A DNA stretch of 64,000 nt, from NCBI RefSeq assembly GCF_031143425.1, contig NW_027150018.1, positions 62,001 through 126,000 on the forward strand. Reading direction: 5' to 3'. Below, piece after piece: positions 12,424 to 25,063 of the stretch (its first letter is position 1; the number at the start of each line of letters is the position of its first letter). The notes below the pieces were generated by a model that had not been told where the DNA came from, did not search any database, and worked only from the letters and a program-made list of their open reading frames with translations. The stretch comes from Pleurodeles waltl (Eukaryota > Chordata > Amphibia > Caudata > Salamandridae). The translations under genes and the position numbers were made by a program.

Positions 12424-13955
12424 GTGACTTGCGGGGCTCGGACCAGGTTCTGTTACCCAGAATCCTTTGCAAACCTCAAAATTTGGCTAAAAAAACACAT
12501 GTTCCTCACATTTCTGTTGCAGAAAGTTTTGGAATCTGAGAGGAGCCACACATTTTTTTCCACCCAGCGTTTCCCTAAGTCTCCCGATAAAAATGATACC
12601 TCACTTGTGTGGGTAGGCCTAGCGCCCGCGACAGGAAACGCCCCAAAGCGCAACGTGGCCACATCCAAATTTTTGAAAGAAAACAGAGGTGTTTTTTGCC
12701 AAATGCCTACCTGTAGATTTTGGCCTCTAGCTCAGCCGGCACCTAGGAAAACCTACCAAACCTGTGCATTTCTGAAAACTAGAGACCTAGGGGAATCCAA
12801 GGAGTGGTGACTTGTGGGGTTCAGAACAGGTTCTGTTACCCAGAATCCTTTGCAAACCTCAAAATTTGGCTAAAAAAACACATGTTCCTCACTTTTCTGT
12901 GGCAGAAAGTTCTGGAATCAGAGAGGAGCCACGAATTTCCATCCACCCAGCGTTCCCCCAAGTCCCCCGATAAAAATTATACCTCACTTGTGTGGGTAGG
13001 CCTAGCGCCCGTGACAGAAAACGCCCCAAAGCGCAACGTGGACACATCCAAATTTTTGAAAGAAACAGAGGTGTTTTTTTGCGAAGTGCCTACCTGTAGA
13101 TTTTGGCCTCTAGCTCAGCCGGCACCTAGGGAAACCTACCAAACCTGTGCATTTCTGAAAACTAGAGACCTAGGGGAATCCAAGGAGGGGTGACTTGCGG
13201 GGCTCGGACCAGGTTCTGTTACCCAGAATCCTTTGCAAACCTCAAAATTTGGCTAAAAAAACACATGTTCCTCACATTTCTGTTGCAGAAAGTTTTGGAA
13301 TCTGAGAGGAGCCACACATTTTTTTCCACCCAGCGTTTCCCTAAGTCTCCCGATAAAAATGATACCTCACTTGTGTGGGTAGGCCTAGCGCCCGCGACAG
13401 CAAACGCCCCAAAGCGCAACGTGGCCACATCCAAATTTTTGAAAGAAAACAGAGGTGTTTTTTGCGAAGTGCCTACCTGTAGATTTTGGCCTCTAGCTCA
13501 GCCGGCACCTAGGGAAACCTACCAAACCTGTGCATTTCTGAAAACTAGAGACCTAGGGGAATCCAAGGAGTGGTGACTTGTGGGGTTCGGAACAGGTTCT
13601 GTTACCCAGAATCCTTTGCAAACCTCAAAATTTGGCTAAAAAAACACATGTTCCTCACTTTTCTGTGGCAGAAAGTTCTGGAATCTGAGAGGAGCCACGA
13701 ATTTCCATCCACCAAGCGTTCCCCCAAGTCTCCCGATAAAAATGATACCTCACTTGTGTGGGTAGGCCTAGCGCCCGTGACAGAAAACGCCCCAAAGCGC
13801 AACGTGGACACATCCAAATTTTTGAAAGAAACAGAGGTGTTTTTTTGCGAAGTGCCTACCTGTAGATTTTGGCCTCTAGCTCAGCCGGCACCTAGGGAAA
13901 CCTACCAAACCTGTGCATTTCTGAAAACTAGAGACCTAGGGGAATCCAAGGAGGG
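12424..13955. repeat. M3-M8-M3-M4 block
   Basis: Monomers begin at 12424, 12807, 13190 and 13573. The first two share TTGCCAAATGCC, GGGTTCAGAAC and AAGTCCCCCG with 4764-5529. The M3 at 13190 has a private GACAGCAAACG. Confidence 0.9.
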
Positions 13956-14338
13956 GTGACTTGCTGGGCTCGGACCAGGTTCTGTTACCCAGAATCCTTT
14001 GCAAACCTCAAAATTTGGCTAAAAAAACACATGTTCCTCACATTTCTGTGGCAGAAAGTTCTGGAATCTGAGAGAAGCCACAAATTTCCTTCCACCCAGC
14101 GTTCCTCCAATTCTCACGATAAGAATAATACCTCACTTGTGTGGGTAGGCCTAGCGCCCGCGACAGGAAACGCCCCAAAGCGCAAAGTGGACACATCCAC
14201 ATTTTTGAAAGAAAACAGAGGTGTTTTTTGCGAAGTGCCTACCTGTAGATTTTGGCCTCTAGCTCAGCCGGCACCTAGGGAAACCTACCAAACCTGTGCA
14301 TTTCTGAAAACTAGAGACCTAGGGGAATCCAAGGAGGG

Positions 14339-14722
14339 GTGACTTGTGGGGCTCGGACCAGGTTCTGTTACCCAGAATCCTTTGCGAACCTCAAAATTTG
14401 GCTAAAAAAACACATGTTCCTCACATTTCTGTGGCAGAAAGTTCTGGAATCTGAGAGAAGCCACAAATTTCCTTCCACCCAGCGTTCCTGCAATTCTCAC
14501 GATAAGAATGATACCTCACTTGTGTGGGTAGGCCTAGCGCCCGTGACAGGAAACGCCCCAAAGCGCAACTTGGACACATCCAAATTTTTGAAAGAAAACA
14601 GAGGTGTTTTTTTGCGAAGTGCCTACCTGTAGATTTTGGCCTCTAGCTCAGCCGGCACCTAGGGAAACCTACCACACCTGTGCATTTCTGAAAACTAGAG
14701 ACCTAGGGGAATCCAAGGAGGG
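14339..14722. repeat. Hybrid monomer (M2 front, M6 tail, 384 bp)
   Basis: The front carries GCGAACC and CTGCAATTCTCAC of M2. The tail carries CGTGACAGGAAACG, AACTTGG, seven T and ACCACACCTG of M6. Because it is followed by M3 and not by M7, the one-base excess is not compensated here. Confidence 0.86.
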
Positions 14723-17020
14723 GTGACTTGCGGGGCTCGGACCAGGTTCTGTTACCCAGAATCCTTTGCAAACCTCAAAATTTGGCTAAAAAAACACATG
14801 TTCCTCACATTTCTGTTGCAGAAAGTTTTGGAATCTGAGAGGAGCCACACATTTTTTTCCACCCAGCGTTTCCCTAAGTCTCCCGATAAAAATGATACCT
14901 CACTTGTGTGGGTAGGCCTAGCGCCCGCGACAGGAAACGCCCCAAAGCGCAACGTGGCCACATCCAAATTTTTGAAAGAAAACAGAGGTGTTTTTTGCGA
15001 AGTGCCTACCTGTAGATTTTGGCCTCTAGCTCAGCCGGCACCTAGGGAAACCTACCAAACCTGTGCATTTCTGAAAACTAGAGACCTAGGGGAATCCAAG
15101 GAGTGGTGACTTGTGGGGTTCGGAACAGGTTCTGTTACCCAGAATCCTTTGCAAACCTCAAAATTTGGCTAAAAAAACACATGTTCCTCACTTTTCTGTG
15201 GCAGAAAGTTCTGGAATCTGAGAGGAGCCACGAATTTCCATCCACCAAGCGTTCCCCCAAGTCTCCCGATAAAAATGATACCTCACTTGTGTGGGTAGGC
15301 CTAGCGCCCGTGACAGAAAACGCCCCAAAGCGCAACGTGGACACATCCAAATTTTTGAAAGAAACAGAGGTGTTTTTTTGCGAAGTGCCTACCTGTAGAT
15401 TTTGGCCTCTAGCTCAGCCGGCACCTAGGGAAACCTACCAAACCTGTGCATTTCTGAAAACTAGAGACCTAGGGGAATCCAAGGAGGGGTGACTTGCTGG
15501 GCTCGGACCAGGTTCTGTTACCCAGAATCCTTTGCAAACCTCAAAATTTGGCTAAAAAAACACATGTTCCTCACATTTCTGTGGCAGAAAGTTCTGGAAT
15601 CTGAGAGAAGCCACAAATTTCCTTCCACCCAGCGTTCCTCCAATTCTCACGATAAGAATGATTCCTCACTTGTGTGGGTAGGCCTAGCGCCCGCGACAGG
15701 AAACGCCCCAAAGCGCAAAGTGGACACATCCACATTTTTGAAAGAAAACAGAGGTGTTTTTTGCGAAGTGCCTACCTGTAGAGTTTGGCCTCTAGCTCAG
15801 CCGGCACCTAGGGAAACCTACCAAACCTGTGCATTTCTGAAAACTAGAGACCTAGGGGAATCCAAGGAGGGGTGACTTGTGGGGCTCGGACCAGGTTCTG
15901 TTACCCAGAATCCTTTGCGAACCTCAAAATTTGGCTAAAAAAACACATGTTCCTCACATTTCTGTGGCAGAAAGTTCTGGAATCTGAGAGGAGCCACAAA
16001 TTTCCTTCCATCCAGCGTTCCCCCAAGTCTCCCGATAAAAATGATACCTCACTTGTGTGGGTAGGCCTAGCGCCCGCGACAGGAAACGCCCCAAAGCGCA
16101 ACGTTGACACATCCAAATTTTTGAAAGAAAACAGAGGTGTTTTTTGTGAAGTGCCTACCTGTAGATTTTGGCCTCTAGCTCAGCCGGCACCTAGGGAAAC
16201 CTACCAAACCTGTGCATTTCTGAAAACTAGAGACCTAGGGGAATCCAAGGAGGGGTGACTTGCTGGGCTCGGACCAGGTTCTATTACCCAGAATCCTTTG
16301 CAAACCTCAAAATTTGGCTAAAAAAACACATGTTCCTCACATTTCTGTGGCAGAAAGTTCTGGAATCTGAGAGAAGCCACAAATTTCCTACCACCCAGCG
16401 TTCCTCCAAGTCTCACGATAAGAATGATACCTCACTTGTGTGGGTAGGCCTAGCGCCCGTGACAGGAAACGCCCCAAAGCGCAACTTGGACACATCCAAA
16501 TTTTTGAAAGAAAACAGAGGTGTTTTTTTGCGAAGTGCCTACCTGTAGATTTTGGCCTCTAGCTCAGCCGGCACCTAGGGAAACCTACCACACCTGTGCA
16601 TTTCTGAAAACTAGAGACCTAGGGGAATCCAAGGAGGGGTGACTTGTGGGGCTCGGAACAGGTTCTGTTACCCAGAATCCTTTGCAAACCTCAAAATTTG
16701 GCTAAAAAAACACATGTTCCTCACTTTTCTGTGGCAGAAAGTTCTGGAATCTGAGAGGAGCCACGAATTTCCATCCACCCAGCGTTCCCCCAAGTCTCCC
16801 GATAAAAATGATACCTCACTTGTGTGGGTGGGCCTAGCGCCCGCGACAGAAAACGCCCCAAAGCGCAACGTGGACACATCCAAATTTTTGAAAGAAACAG
16901 AGTTGTTTTTTGCGAAGTGCCTACCTGTAGATTTTGGCCTCTAGCTCAGCCGGCACCTAGGGAAACCTACCAAACCTGTGCATTTCTGAAAACTAGAGAC
17001 CTAGGGGAATCCAAGGAGTG

Positions 17021-17403
17021 GTAACTTGTGGGGTTCGGAACAGGTTCTGTTACCCAGAATCCTTTGCAAACCTCAAAATTTGGCTAAAAAAACACATGTT
17101 CCTCACATTTCTGTTGCAGAAAGTTTTGGAATCTGAGAGGAGCCACACATTTTTTTCCACCCAGCGTTTCCCTAAGTCTCCCGATAAAAATGATACCTCA
17201 CTTGTGTGGGTAGGCCTAGCGCCCGCGACAGGAAACGCCCCAAAGCGCAACGTGGCCACATCCAAATTTTTGAAAGAAAACAGAGGTGTTTTTTGCGAAG
17301 TGCCTACCTGTAGATTTTGGCCTCTAGCTCAGCCGGCACCTAGGGAAACCTACCAAACCTGTGCATTTCTGAAAACTAGAGACCTAGGGGAATCCAAGGA
17401 GTG
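17021..17403. repeat. Hybrid monomer (M8 head, M3 body)
   Basis: The head GGTAACTTGTGGGG with GTTCGGAAC is M8-type and carries an A variant shared with 12041 and 17404. From GTTGCAGAAAGTTTTGG onward it is M3. It follows an M7 that ends with M3-type GGAGTG. Confidence 0.83.
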
Positions 17404-17786
17404 GTAACTTGTGGGGTTCGGAACAGGTTCTGTTACCCAGAATCCTTTGCAAACCTCAAAATTTGGCTAAAAAAACACATGTTCCTCACTTTTCTGTGGC
17501 AGAAAGTTCTGGAATCTGAGAGGAGCCACGAATTTCCATCCACCCAGCGTTCCCGCAAGTCTCCCGATAAAAATGATACCTCACTTGTGTGGGTAGGCCT
17601 AGCGCCCGTGACAGAAAACGCCCCAAAGCGCAACGTGGACACATCCAAATTTTTGAAAGAAACAGAGGTGTTTTTTTGCGAAGTGCCTACCTGTAGATTT
17701 TGGCCTCTAGCTCAGCCGGCACCTAGGGAAACCTACCAAACCTGTGCATTTCTGAAAACTAGAGACCTAGGGGAATCCAAGGAGGG

Positions 17787-19701
17787 GTGACTTGCTGGGC
17801 TCGGACCTGGTTCTGTTACCCAGAATCCTTTGCAAACCTCAAAATTTGGCTAAAAAAACACATGTTCCTCACATTTCTGTGGCAGAAAGTTCTGGAATCT
17901 GAGAGAAGCCACAAATTTCCTTCCACCCAGCGTTCCTCCAATTCTCACGATAAGAATGATACCTCACTTGTGTGGGTAGGCCTAGCGCCCGCGACAGGAA
18001 ACGCCCCAAAGCGCAACGTGGACACATCCACATTTTTGAAAGAAAACAGAGGTGTTTTTTGCGAAGTGCCTACCTGTAGATTTTGGCCTCTAGCTCAGCC
18101 GGCACCTAGGGAAACCTACCAAACCTGTGCATTTCTGAAAACTAGAGACCTAGGGGAATCCAAGGAGGGGTGACTTGCGGGGCTCGGACCAGGTTCTGTT
18201 ACCCAGAATCCTTTGCTAACCTCAAAATTTGGCTAAAAAAACACATGTTCCTCACATTTCTGTGGCAGAAAGTTCTGGAATCTGAGAGAAGCCACAAATT
18301 TCCTACCACCCAGCGTTCCTCCAAGTCTCACGATAAGAATGATACCTCACTTGTGTGGGTAGGCCTAGCGCCCGTGACAGGAAACGCCCCAAAGCGCAAC
18401 TTGGACACATCCAAATTTTTGAAAGAAAACAGAGGTGTTTTTTTGCGAAGTGCCTACCTGTAGATTTTGGCCTCTAGCTCAGCCGGCACCTAGGGAAACC
18501 TACCACACCTGTGCATTTCTGAAAACTAGAGACCTAGGGGAATCCAAGGAGGGGTGACTTGTGGGGCTCGGAACAGGTTCTGTTACCCAGAATCCTTTGC
18601 AAACCTCAAAATTTGGCAAAAAAAACACATGTTCCTCACTTTTCTGTGGCAGAACGTTCTGGAATCTGAGAGGAGCCACGAATTTCCATCCACCCAGCGT
18701 TCCCCCAAGTCTCCCGATAAAAATGATACCTCACTTGTGTGGGTGGGCCTAGCGCCCGCGACAGAAAACGCCCCAAAGCGCAACGTGGACACATCCAAAT
18801 TTTTGAAAGAAACAGAGTTGTTTTTTGCGAAGTGCCTACCTGTAGATTTTGGCCTCTAGCTCAGCCGGCACCTAGGGAAACCTACCAAACCTGTGCATTT
18901 CTGAAAACTAGAGACCTAGGGGAATCCAAGGAGGTGTGACTTGCGGGGCTCGGACCAGGTTCTGTTACCCAGAATCCTTTGCAAACCTCAAAATGTGGCT
19001 AAAAAAACACATGTTCCTCACATTTCTGTTGCAGAAAGTTTAGGAATCTGAGAGGAGCCACACATTTTTTTCCACCCAGCGTTTCCCTAAGTCTCCCGAT
19101 AAAAATGATACCTCACTTGTGTGGGTAGGCCTAGCGCCCGCGACAGGAAACGCCCCAAAGCGCAACGTGGCCACATCCAAATTTTTGAAAGAAAACAGAG
19201 GTGTTTTTTGCGAAGTGCCTACCTGTAGATTTTGGCCTCTAGCTCAGCCGGCACCTAGGGAAACCTACCAAACCTGTGCATTTCTGAAAACTAGAGACCT
19301 AGGGGAATCCAAGGAGTGGTGACTTGTGGGGTTCGGAACAGGTTATGTTACCCAGAATCCTTTGCAAACCTCAAAATTTGGCTAAAAAAACACATGTTCC
19401 TCACTTTTCTGTGGCAGAAAGTTCTGGAATCAGAGAGGAGCCACGAATTTCCATCCACCCAGCGTTCCCCCAAGTCTCCCGATAAAAATGATACCTCACT
19501 TGTGTGGGTAGGCCTAGCGCCCGTGACAGAAAACGCCCCAAAGCGCAACGTGGACACACCAAAATTTTTGAAAGAAACAGAGGTGTTTTTTTGCGAAGTG
19601 CCTACCTGTAGATTTTGGCCTCTAGCTCAGCCGGCACCTAGGGAAACCTACCAAACCTGTGCATTTCTGAAAACTAGAGACCTAAGGGAATCCAAGGAGG
19701 G
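17787..19701. repeat. M1-M6-M7-M3-M8 block
   Basis: Monomers begin at 17787, 18170, 18554, 18936 and 19319. M1 passes straight to M6 as in domain I, and the M1 head has the domain I variant CGGACCTGG. The M7 has GGCAAAAAAAAC and CAGAACGTTC. The M3 at 18936 has AAAATGTGGC and a private TTTAGG that puts a stop codon in the long forward frame at 19041-19043. Confidence 0.88.
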
Positions 19702-21999
19702 GTGACTTGCGGGGCTCGGACCAGGTTCTGTTACCCAGAATCCTTTGCAAACCTCAAAATTTGGCTAAAAAAACACATGTTCCTCACATTTCTGTTGCAG
19801 AAAGTTTTGGAATCTGAGAGGAGCCACACATTTTTTTCCACCCAGCGTTTCCCTAAGTCTCCCGATAAAAATGATACCTCACTTGTGTGGGTAGGCCTAG
19901 CGCCCGCGACAGGAAACGCCCCAAAGCGCAACGTGGCCACATCCAAATTTTTGAAAGAAAACAGAGGTGTTTTTTGCCAAGTGCCTACCTGTAGATTTTG
20001 GCCTCTAGCTCAGCCGGCACCTAGGGAAACCTACCAAACCTGTGCATTTCTGAAAACTAGAGACCTAGGGGAATCCAAGGAGTGGTGACTTGTGGGGTTC
20101 AGAACAGGTTCTGTTACCCAGAATCCTTTGCAAACCTCAAAATTTGGCTAAAAAAACACATGTTCCTCACTTTTCTGTGGCAGAAAGTTCTGGAATCAGA
20201 GAGGAGCCACGAATTTCCATCCACCCAGCGTTCCCCCAAGTCTCCCGATAAAAATGATACCTCACTTGTGTGGGTAGGCCTAGCGCCCGTGACAGAAAAC
20301 GCCCCAAAGCGCAACGTGGACACATCCAAATTTTTGAAAGAAACAGAGGTGTTTTTTTGCGAAGTGCCTACCTGTAGATTTTGGCCTCTAGCTCAGCCGG
20401 CACCTAGGGAAACCTACCAAACCTGTGCATTTCTGAAAACTAGAGACCTAGGGGAATCCAAGGAGGGGTGACTTGCTGGGCTCGGACCAGGTTCTGTTAC
20501 CCAGAATCCTTTGCAAACCTCAAAATTTGGCTAAAAAAACACATGTTCCTCACATTTCTGTGGCAGAAAGTTCTGGAATCTGAGAGAAGCCACAAATTTC
20601 CTTCCACCCAGCGTTCCTCCAATTCTCACGATAAGAATGATACCTCACTTGTGTGGGTAGGCCTAGCGCCCGCGACAGGAAACGCCCCAAAGCGCAAAGT
20701 GGACACATCCACATTTTTTAAAGAAAACAGAGGTGTTTTTTGCGAAGTGCCTACCTGTAGATTTTGGCCTCTAGCTCAGCCGGCACCTAGGGAAACCTAC
20801 CAAACCTGTGCATTTCTGAAAACTAGAGACCTAGGGGAATCCAAGGAGGGGTGACTTGTGGGGCTCGGACCAGGTTCTGTTACCCAGAATCCTTTGCGAA
20901 CCTCAAAATTTGGCTAAAAAAACACATGTTCCTCACATTTCTGTTGCAGAAAGTTTTGGAATCTGAGAGGAGCCACACATTTTTTTCCACCCAGCGTTTC
21001 CCTAAGTCTCCCGATAAAAATGATACCTCACTTGTGTGGGTAGGCCTAGCGCCCGCGACAGGAAACGCCCCAAAGCGCAACGTGGCCACATCCAAATTTT
21101 TGAAAGAAAACAGAGGTGTTTTTTGCCAAGTGCCTACCTGTAGATTTTGGCCTCTAGCTCAGCCGGCACCTAGGGAAACCTACCAAACCTGTGCATTTCT
21201 GAAAACTAGAGACCTAGGGGAATCCAAGGAGTGGTGACTTGTGGGGTTCAGAACAGGTTCTGTTACCCAGAATCCTTTGCAAACCTCAAAATTTGGCTAA
21301 AAAAACACATGTTCCTCACTTTTCTGTGGCAGAAAGTTCTGGAATCAGAGAGGAGCCACGAATTTCCATCCACCCAGCGTTCCCCCAAGTCTCCCGATAA
21401 AAATGATACCTCACTTGTGTGGGTAGGCCTAGCGCCCGTGACAGAAAACGCCCCAAAGCGCAACGTGGACACATCCAAATTTTTGAAAGAAACAGAGGTG
21501 TTTTTTTGCGAAGTGCCTACCTGTAGATTTTGGCCTCTAGCTCAGCCGGCACCTAGGGAAACCTACCAAACCTGTGCATTTCTGAAAACTAGAGACCTAG
21601 GGGAATCCAAGGAGGGGTGACTTGCTGGGCTCGGACCAGGTTCTGTTACCCAGAATCCTTTGCAAACCTCAAAATTTGGCTAAAAAAACACATGTTCCTC
21701 ACATTTCTGTGGCAGAAAGTTCTGGAATCTGAGAGAAGCCACAAATTTCCTTCCACCCAGCGTTCCTCCAATTCTCACGATAAGAATGATACCTCACTTG
21801 TGTGGGTAGGCCTAGCGCCCGCGACAGGAAACGCCCCAAAGCGCAAAGTGGACACATCCACATTTTTTAAAGAAAACAGAGGTGTTTTTTGCGAAGTGCC
21901 TACCTGTAGATTTTGGCCTCTAGCTCAGCCGGCACCTAGGGAAACCTACCAAACCTGTGCATTTCTGAAAACTAGAGACCTAGGGGAATCCAAGGAGGG
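19702..21999. repeat. Tandem duplication of an M3-M8-M1 trio (2 x 1,149 bp)
   Basis: Monomers begin at 19702, 20085, 20468 and again at 20851, 21234, 21617. Both trios share TTGCCAAGTG in M3, GGGTTCAGAAC in M8 and CATTTTTTAAAG in M1. The second M3 has an M2/M5-type head (GTGGGGCTCGGACC, GCGAACC), so the duplication joint falls inside the first part of the monomer at 20851. Confidence 0.9.
20851..21233. repeat. Hybrid monomer (M2/M5 head, M3 body) at a duplication joint
   Basis: TGTGGGGCTCGGACC and GCGAACC belong to M2 or M5. GTTGCAGAAAGTTTTGG and everything after it belong to M3. The joint lies between about 20902 and 20944 and marks the start of the second M3-M8-M1 trio. Confidence 0.84.
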
Positions 22000-24900
22000 G
22001 TGACTTGTGGGGCTCGGACCAGGTTCTGTTACCCAGAATCCTTTGCGAACCTCAAAATTTGGCTAAAAAAACACATGTTCCTCACATTTCTGTGGCAGAA
22101 AGTTCTGGAATCTGAGAGAAGCCACAAATTTCCTTCCACCCAGCGTTCCTGCAATTCTCACGATAAGAATGATACCTCACTTGTGTGGGTAGGCCTAGCG
22201 CCCGCGACAGGAAACGCCCCAAAGCGCAAAGTGGACACATCCACATTTTTGAAAGAAAACAGAGGTGTTTTTTGCGAAGTGCCGACCTGTAGATTTTGGC
22301 CTCTAGCTCAGCCGGCACCTAGGGAAACCTACCAAACCTGTGCATTTCTGAAAACTAGAGACCTAGGGGAATCCAAGGAGGGGTGACTTGCGGGGCTCGG
22401 ACCAGGTTCTGTTACCCAGAATCCTTTGCAAACCTCAAAATTTGGCTAAAAAAACACATGTTCCTCACATTTCTGTTGCAGAAAGTTTTGGAATCTGAGA
22501 GGAGCCACACATTTTTTTCCACCCAGCGTTTCCCTAAGTCTCCCGATAAAAATGATACCTCAATTGTGTGGGTAGGCCTAGCGCCCGCGACAGGAAACGC
22601 CCCAAAGCGCAACGTGGCCACATCCAAATTTTTGAAACAAAACAGAGGTGTTTTTTGCGAAGTGCCTACCTGTAGATTTTGGCCTCTAGCTCAGCCGGCA
22701 CCTAGGGAAACCTACCAAACCTGTGCATTTCTGAAAACTAGAGACCTAGGGGAATCCAAGGAGTGGTGACTTGTGGGGTTCGGAACAGGTTCTGTTACCC
22801 AGAATCCTTTGCAAACCTCAAAATTTGGCTAAAAAAACACATGTTCCTCACTTTTCTGTGGCAGAAAGTTCTGGAATCTGAGAGGAGCCACGAATTTCCA
22901 TCCACCAAGCGTTCCCCCAAGTCTCCCGATAAAAATGATACCTCACTTGTGTGGGTTGGCCTAGCGCCCGTGACAGAAAACGCCCCAAAGCGCAACGTGG
23001 ACACATCCAAATTTTTGAAAGAAACAGAGGTGTTTTTTTGCGAAGTGCCTACCTGTAGATTTTGGCCTCTAGCTCAGCCGGCACCTAGGGAAACCTACCA
23101 AACCTGTGCATTTCTGAAAACTAGAGACCTAGGGGAATCCAAGGAAGGGTGACTTGCTGGGCTCGGACCAGGTTCTGTTACCCAGAATCCTTTGCGAACC
23201 TCAAAATTTGGCTAAAAAAACACATGTTCCTCACATTTCTGTGGCAGAAAGTTCTGGAATCTGAGAGGAGCCACAAATTTCCTTCCATCCAGCGTTCCCC
23301 CAAGTCTCCCGATAAAAATGATACCTCACTTGTGTGGGTAGGCCTAGCGCCCGCGACAGGAAACGCCCCAAAGCGCAACGTTGACACATCCAAATTTTTG
23401 AAAGAAAACAGAGGTGTTTTTTGCGAAGTGCCTACCTGTAGATTTTGGCCTCTAGCTCAGCCGGCACCTAGGGAAACCTACCAAACCTGTGCATTTCTGA
23501 AAACTAGAGACCTAGGGGAATCCAAGGAGGGGTGACTTGCTGGGCTCGGACCAGGTTCTATTACCCAGAATCCTTTGCAAACCTCAAAATTTGGCTAAAA
23601 AAACACATGTTCCTCACATTTCTGTGGCAGAAAGTTCTGGAATCTGAGAGAAGCCACAAATTTCCTACCACCCAGCGTTCCTCCAAGTCTCACGATAAGA
23701 ATGATACCTCACTTGTGTGGGTAGGCCTAGCGCCCGTGACAGGAAACGCCCCAAAGCGCAACTTGGACACATCCAAATTTTTGAAAGAAAACAGAGGTGT
23801 TTTTTTGCGAAGTGCCTACCTGTAGATTTTGGCCTCTAGCTCAGCCGGCACCTAGGGAAACCTACCACACCTGTGCATTTCTGAAAACTAGAGACCTAGG
23901 GGAATCCAAGGAGGGGTGACTTGTGGGGCTCGGAACAGGTTCTGTTACCCAGAATCCTTTGCAAACCTCAAAATTTGGCTAAAAAAACACATGTTCCTCA
24001 CTTTTCTGTGGCAGAAAGTTCTGGAATCTGAGAGGAGCCACGAATTTCCATCCACCCAGCGTTCCCCCAAGTCTCCCGATAAAAATGATACCTCACTTGT
24101 GTGGGTGGGCCTAGCGTCCGCGACAGAAAACGCCCCAAAGCGCAACGTGGACACATCCAAATTTTTGAAAGAAACAGAGTTGTTTTTTGCGAAGTGCCTA
24201 CCTGTAGATTTTGGCCTCTAGCTCAGCCGGCACCTAGGGAAACCTACCAAACCTGTGCATTTCTGAAAACTAGAGACCTAGGGGAATCCAAGGAGGGGTG
24301 ACTTGCGGGGCTCGGACCAGGTTCTGTTACCCAGAATCCTTTGCAAACCTCAAAATGTGGCTAAAAAAACACATGTTCCTCACATTTCTGTTGCAGAAAG
24401 TTTTGGAATCTGAGAGGAGCCACACATTTTTTTCCACCCAGCGTTTCCCTAAGTCTCCCGATAAAAATGATACCTCACTTGTGTGGGTAGGCCTAGCGCC
24501 CGCGACAGGAAACGCCCCAAAGCGCAACGTGGCCACATCCAAATTTTTGAAAGAAAACAGAGGTGTTTTTTGCGAAGTGCCTACCTGTAGATTTTGGCCT
24601 CTAGCTCAGCCGGCACCTAGGGAAACCTACCAAACCTGTGCATTTCTGAAAACTAGAGACCTAGGGGAATCCAAGGAGTGGTGACTTGTGGGGTTCGGAA
24701 CAGGTTCTGTTACCCAGAATCCTTTGCAAACCTCAAAATTTGGCTAAAAAAACACATGTTCCTCACTTTTCTGTGGCAGAAAGTTCTGGAATCAGAGAGG
24801 AGCCACGAATTTCCATCCACCCAGCGTTCCCCCAAGTCTCCCGATAAAAATGATACCTCACTTGTGTGGGTAGGCCTAGCGCCCGTGACAGAAAACGCCC

Positions 24901-25063
24901 CAAAGCGCAACGTGGACACATCCAAATTTTTGAAAGAAACAGAGGTGTTTTTTTGCGAAGTGCCTACCTGTAGATTTTGGCCTCTAGCTCAGCCGGCACC
25001 TAGGGAAACCTACCAAACCTGTGCATTTCTGAAAACTAGAGACCTAAGGGAATCCAAGGAGGG
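22000..25063. repeat. Eight-monomer block M2-M3-M4-hybrid-M6-M7-M3-M8
   Basis: Monomers begin at 22000, 22383, 22766, 23149, 23532, 23916, 24298 and 24681. The monomer at 23149 has an M1 start and an M5 body, which removes one monomer compared with the usual M4-M1-M5-M6. The M3 at 24298 has the AAAATGTGGC variant also seen at 18936, 30042 and 40767. Confidence 0.88.
23149..23531. repeat. Hybrid monomer (M1 head, M5 body)
   Basis: The head TGCTGGGCTCGG is M1; GCGAACC and CCATCCAGCG are M5. The switch lies between unit positions of about 10 and 48. The result is the loss of exactly one monomer compared with M1-M5. Confidence 0.84.

Larger units (their letters stand above)
13956..17786. repeat. 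Ten-monomer block with two hybrids
   Basis: Monomers begin at 13956 (M1), 14339 (M2 front, M6 tail, 384 bp), 14723 (M3), 15106 (M4), 15489 (M1), 15872 (M5), 16255 (M6), 16639 (M7), 17021 (M8 head with M3 body) and 17404 (M8). The order matches the domain III/IV 10-mer apart from hybrid ends. GGTAACTTG at 17021 and 17404 is shared with 12041. Confidence 0.88.
4764..19701. repeat. Array domain II: irregular mosaic of monomer classes
   Basis: Class order changes every few monomers and no HOR unit is repeated in tandem here. Many hybrid monomers occur (6679, 7445, 8211, 14339, 17021), and distant segments share private variants (4764-5529 with 12424-13189). This pattern suggests an older or less homogenised part of the array, or one shaped by several unequal exchanges. 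The boundaries are my judgement from class order and variant sharing. Confidence 0.75.
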
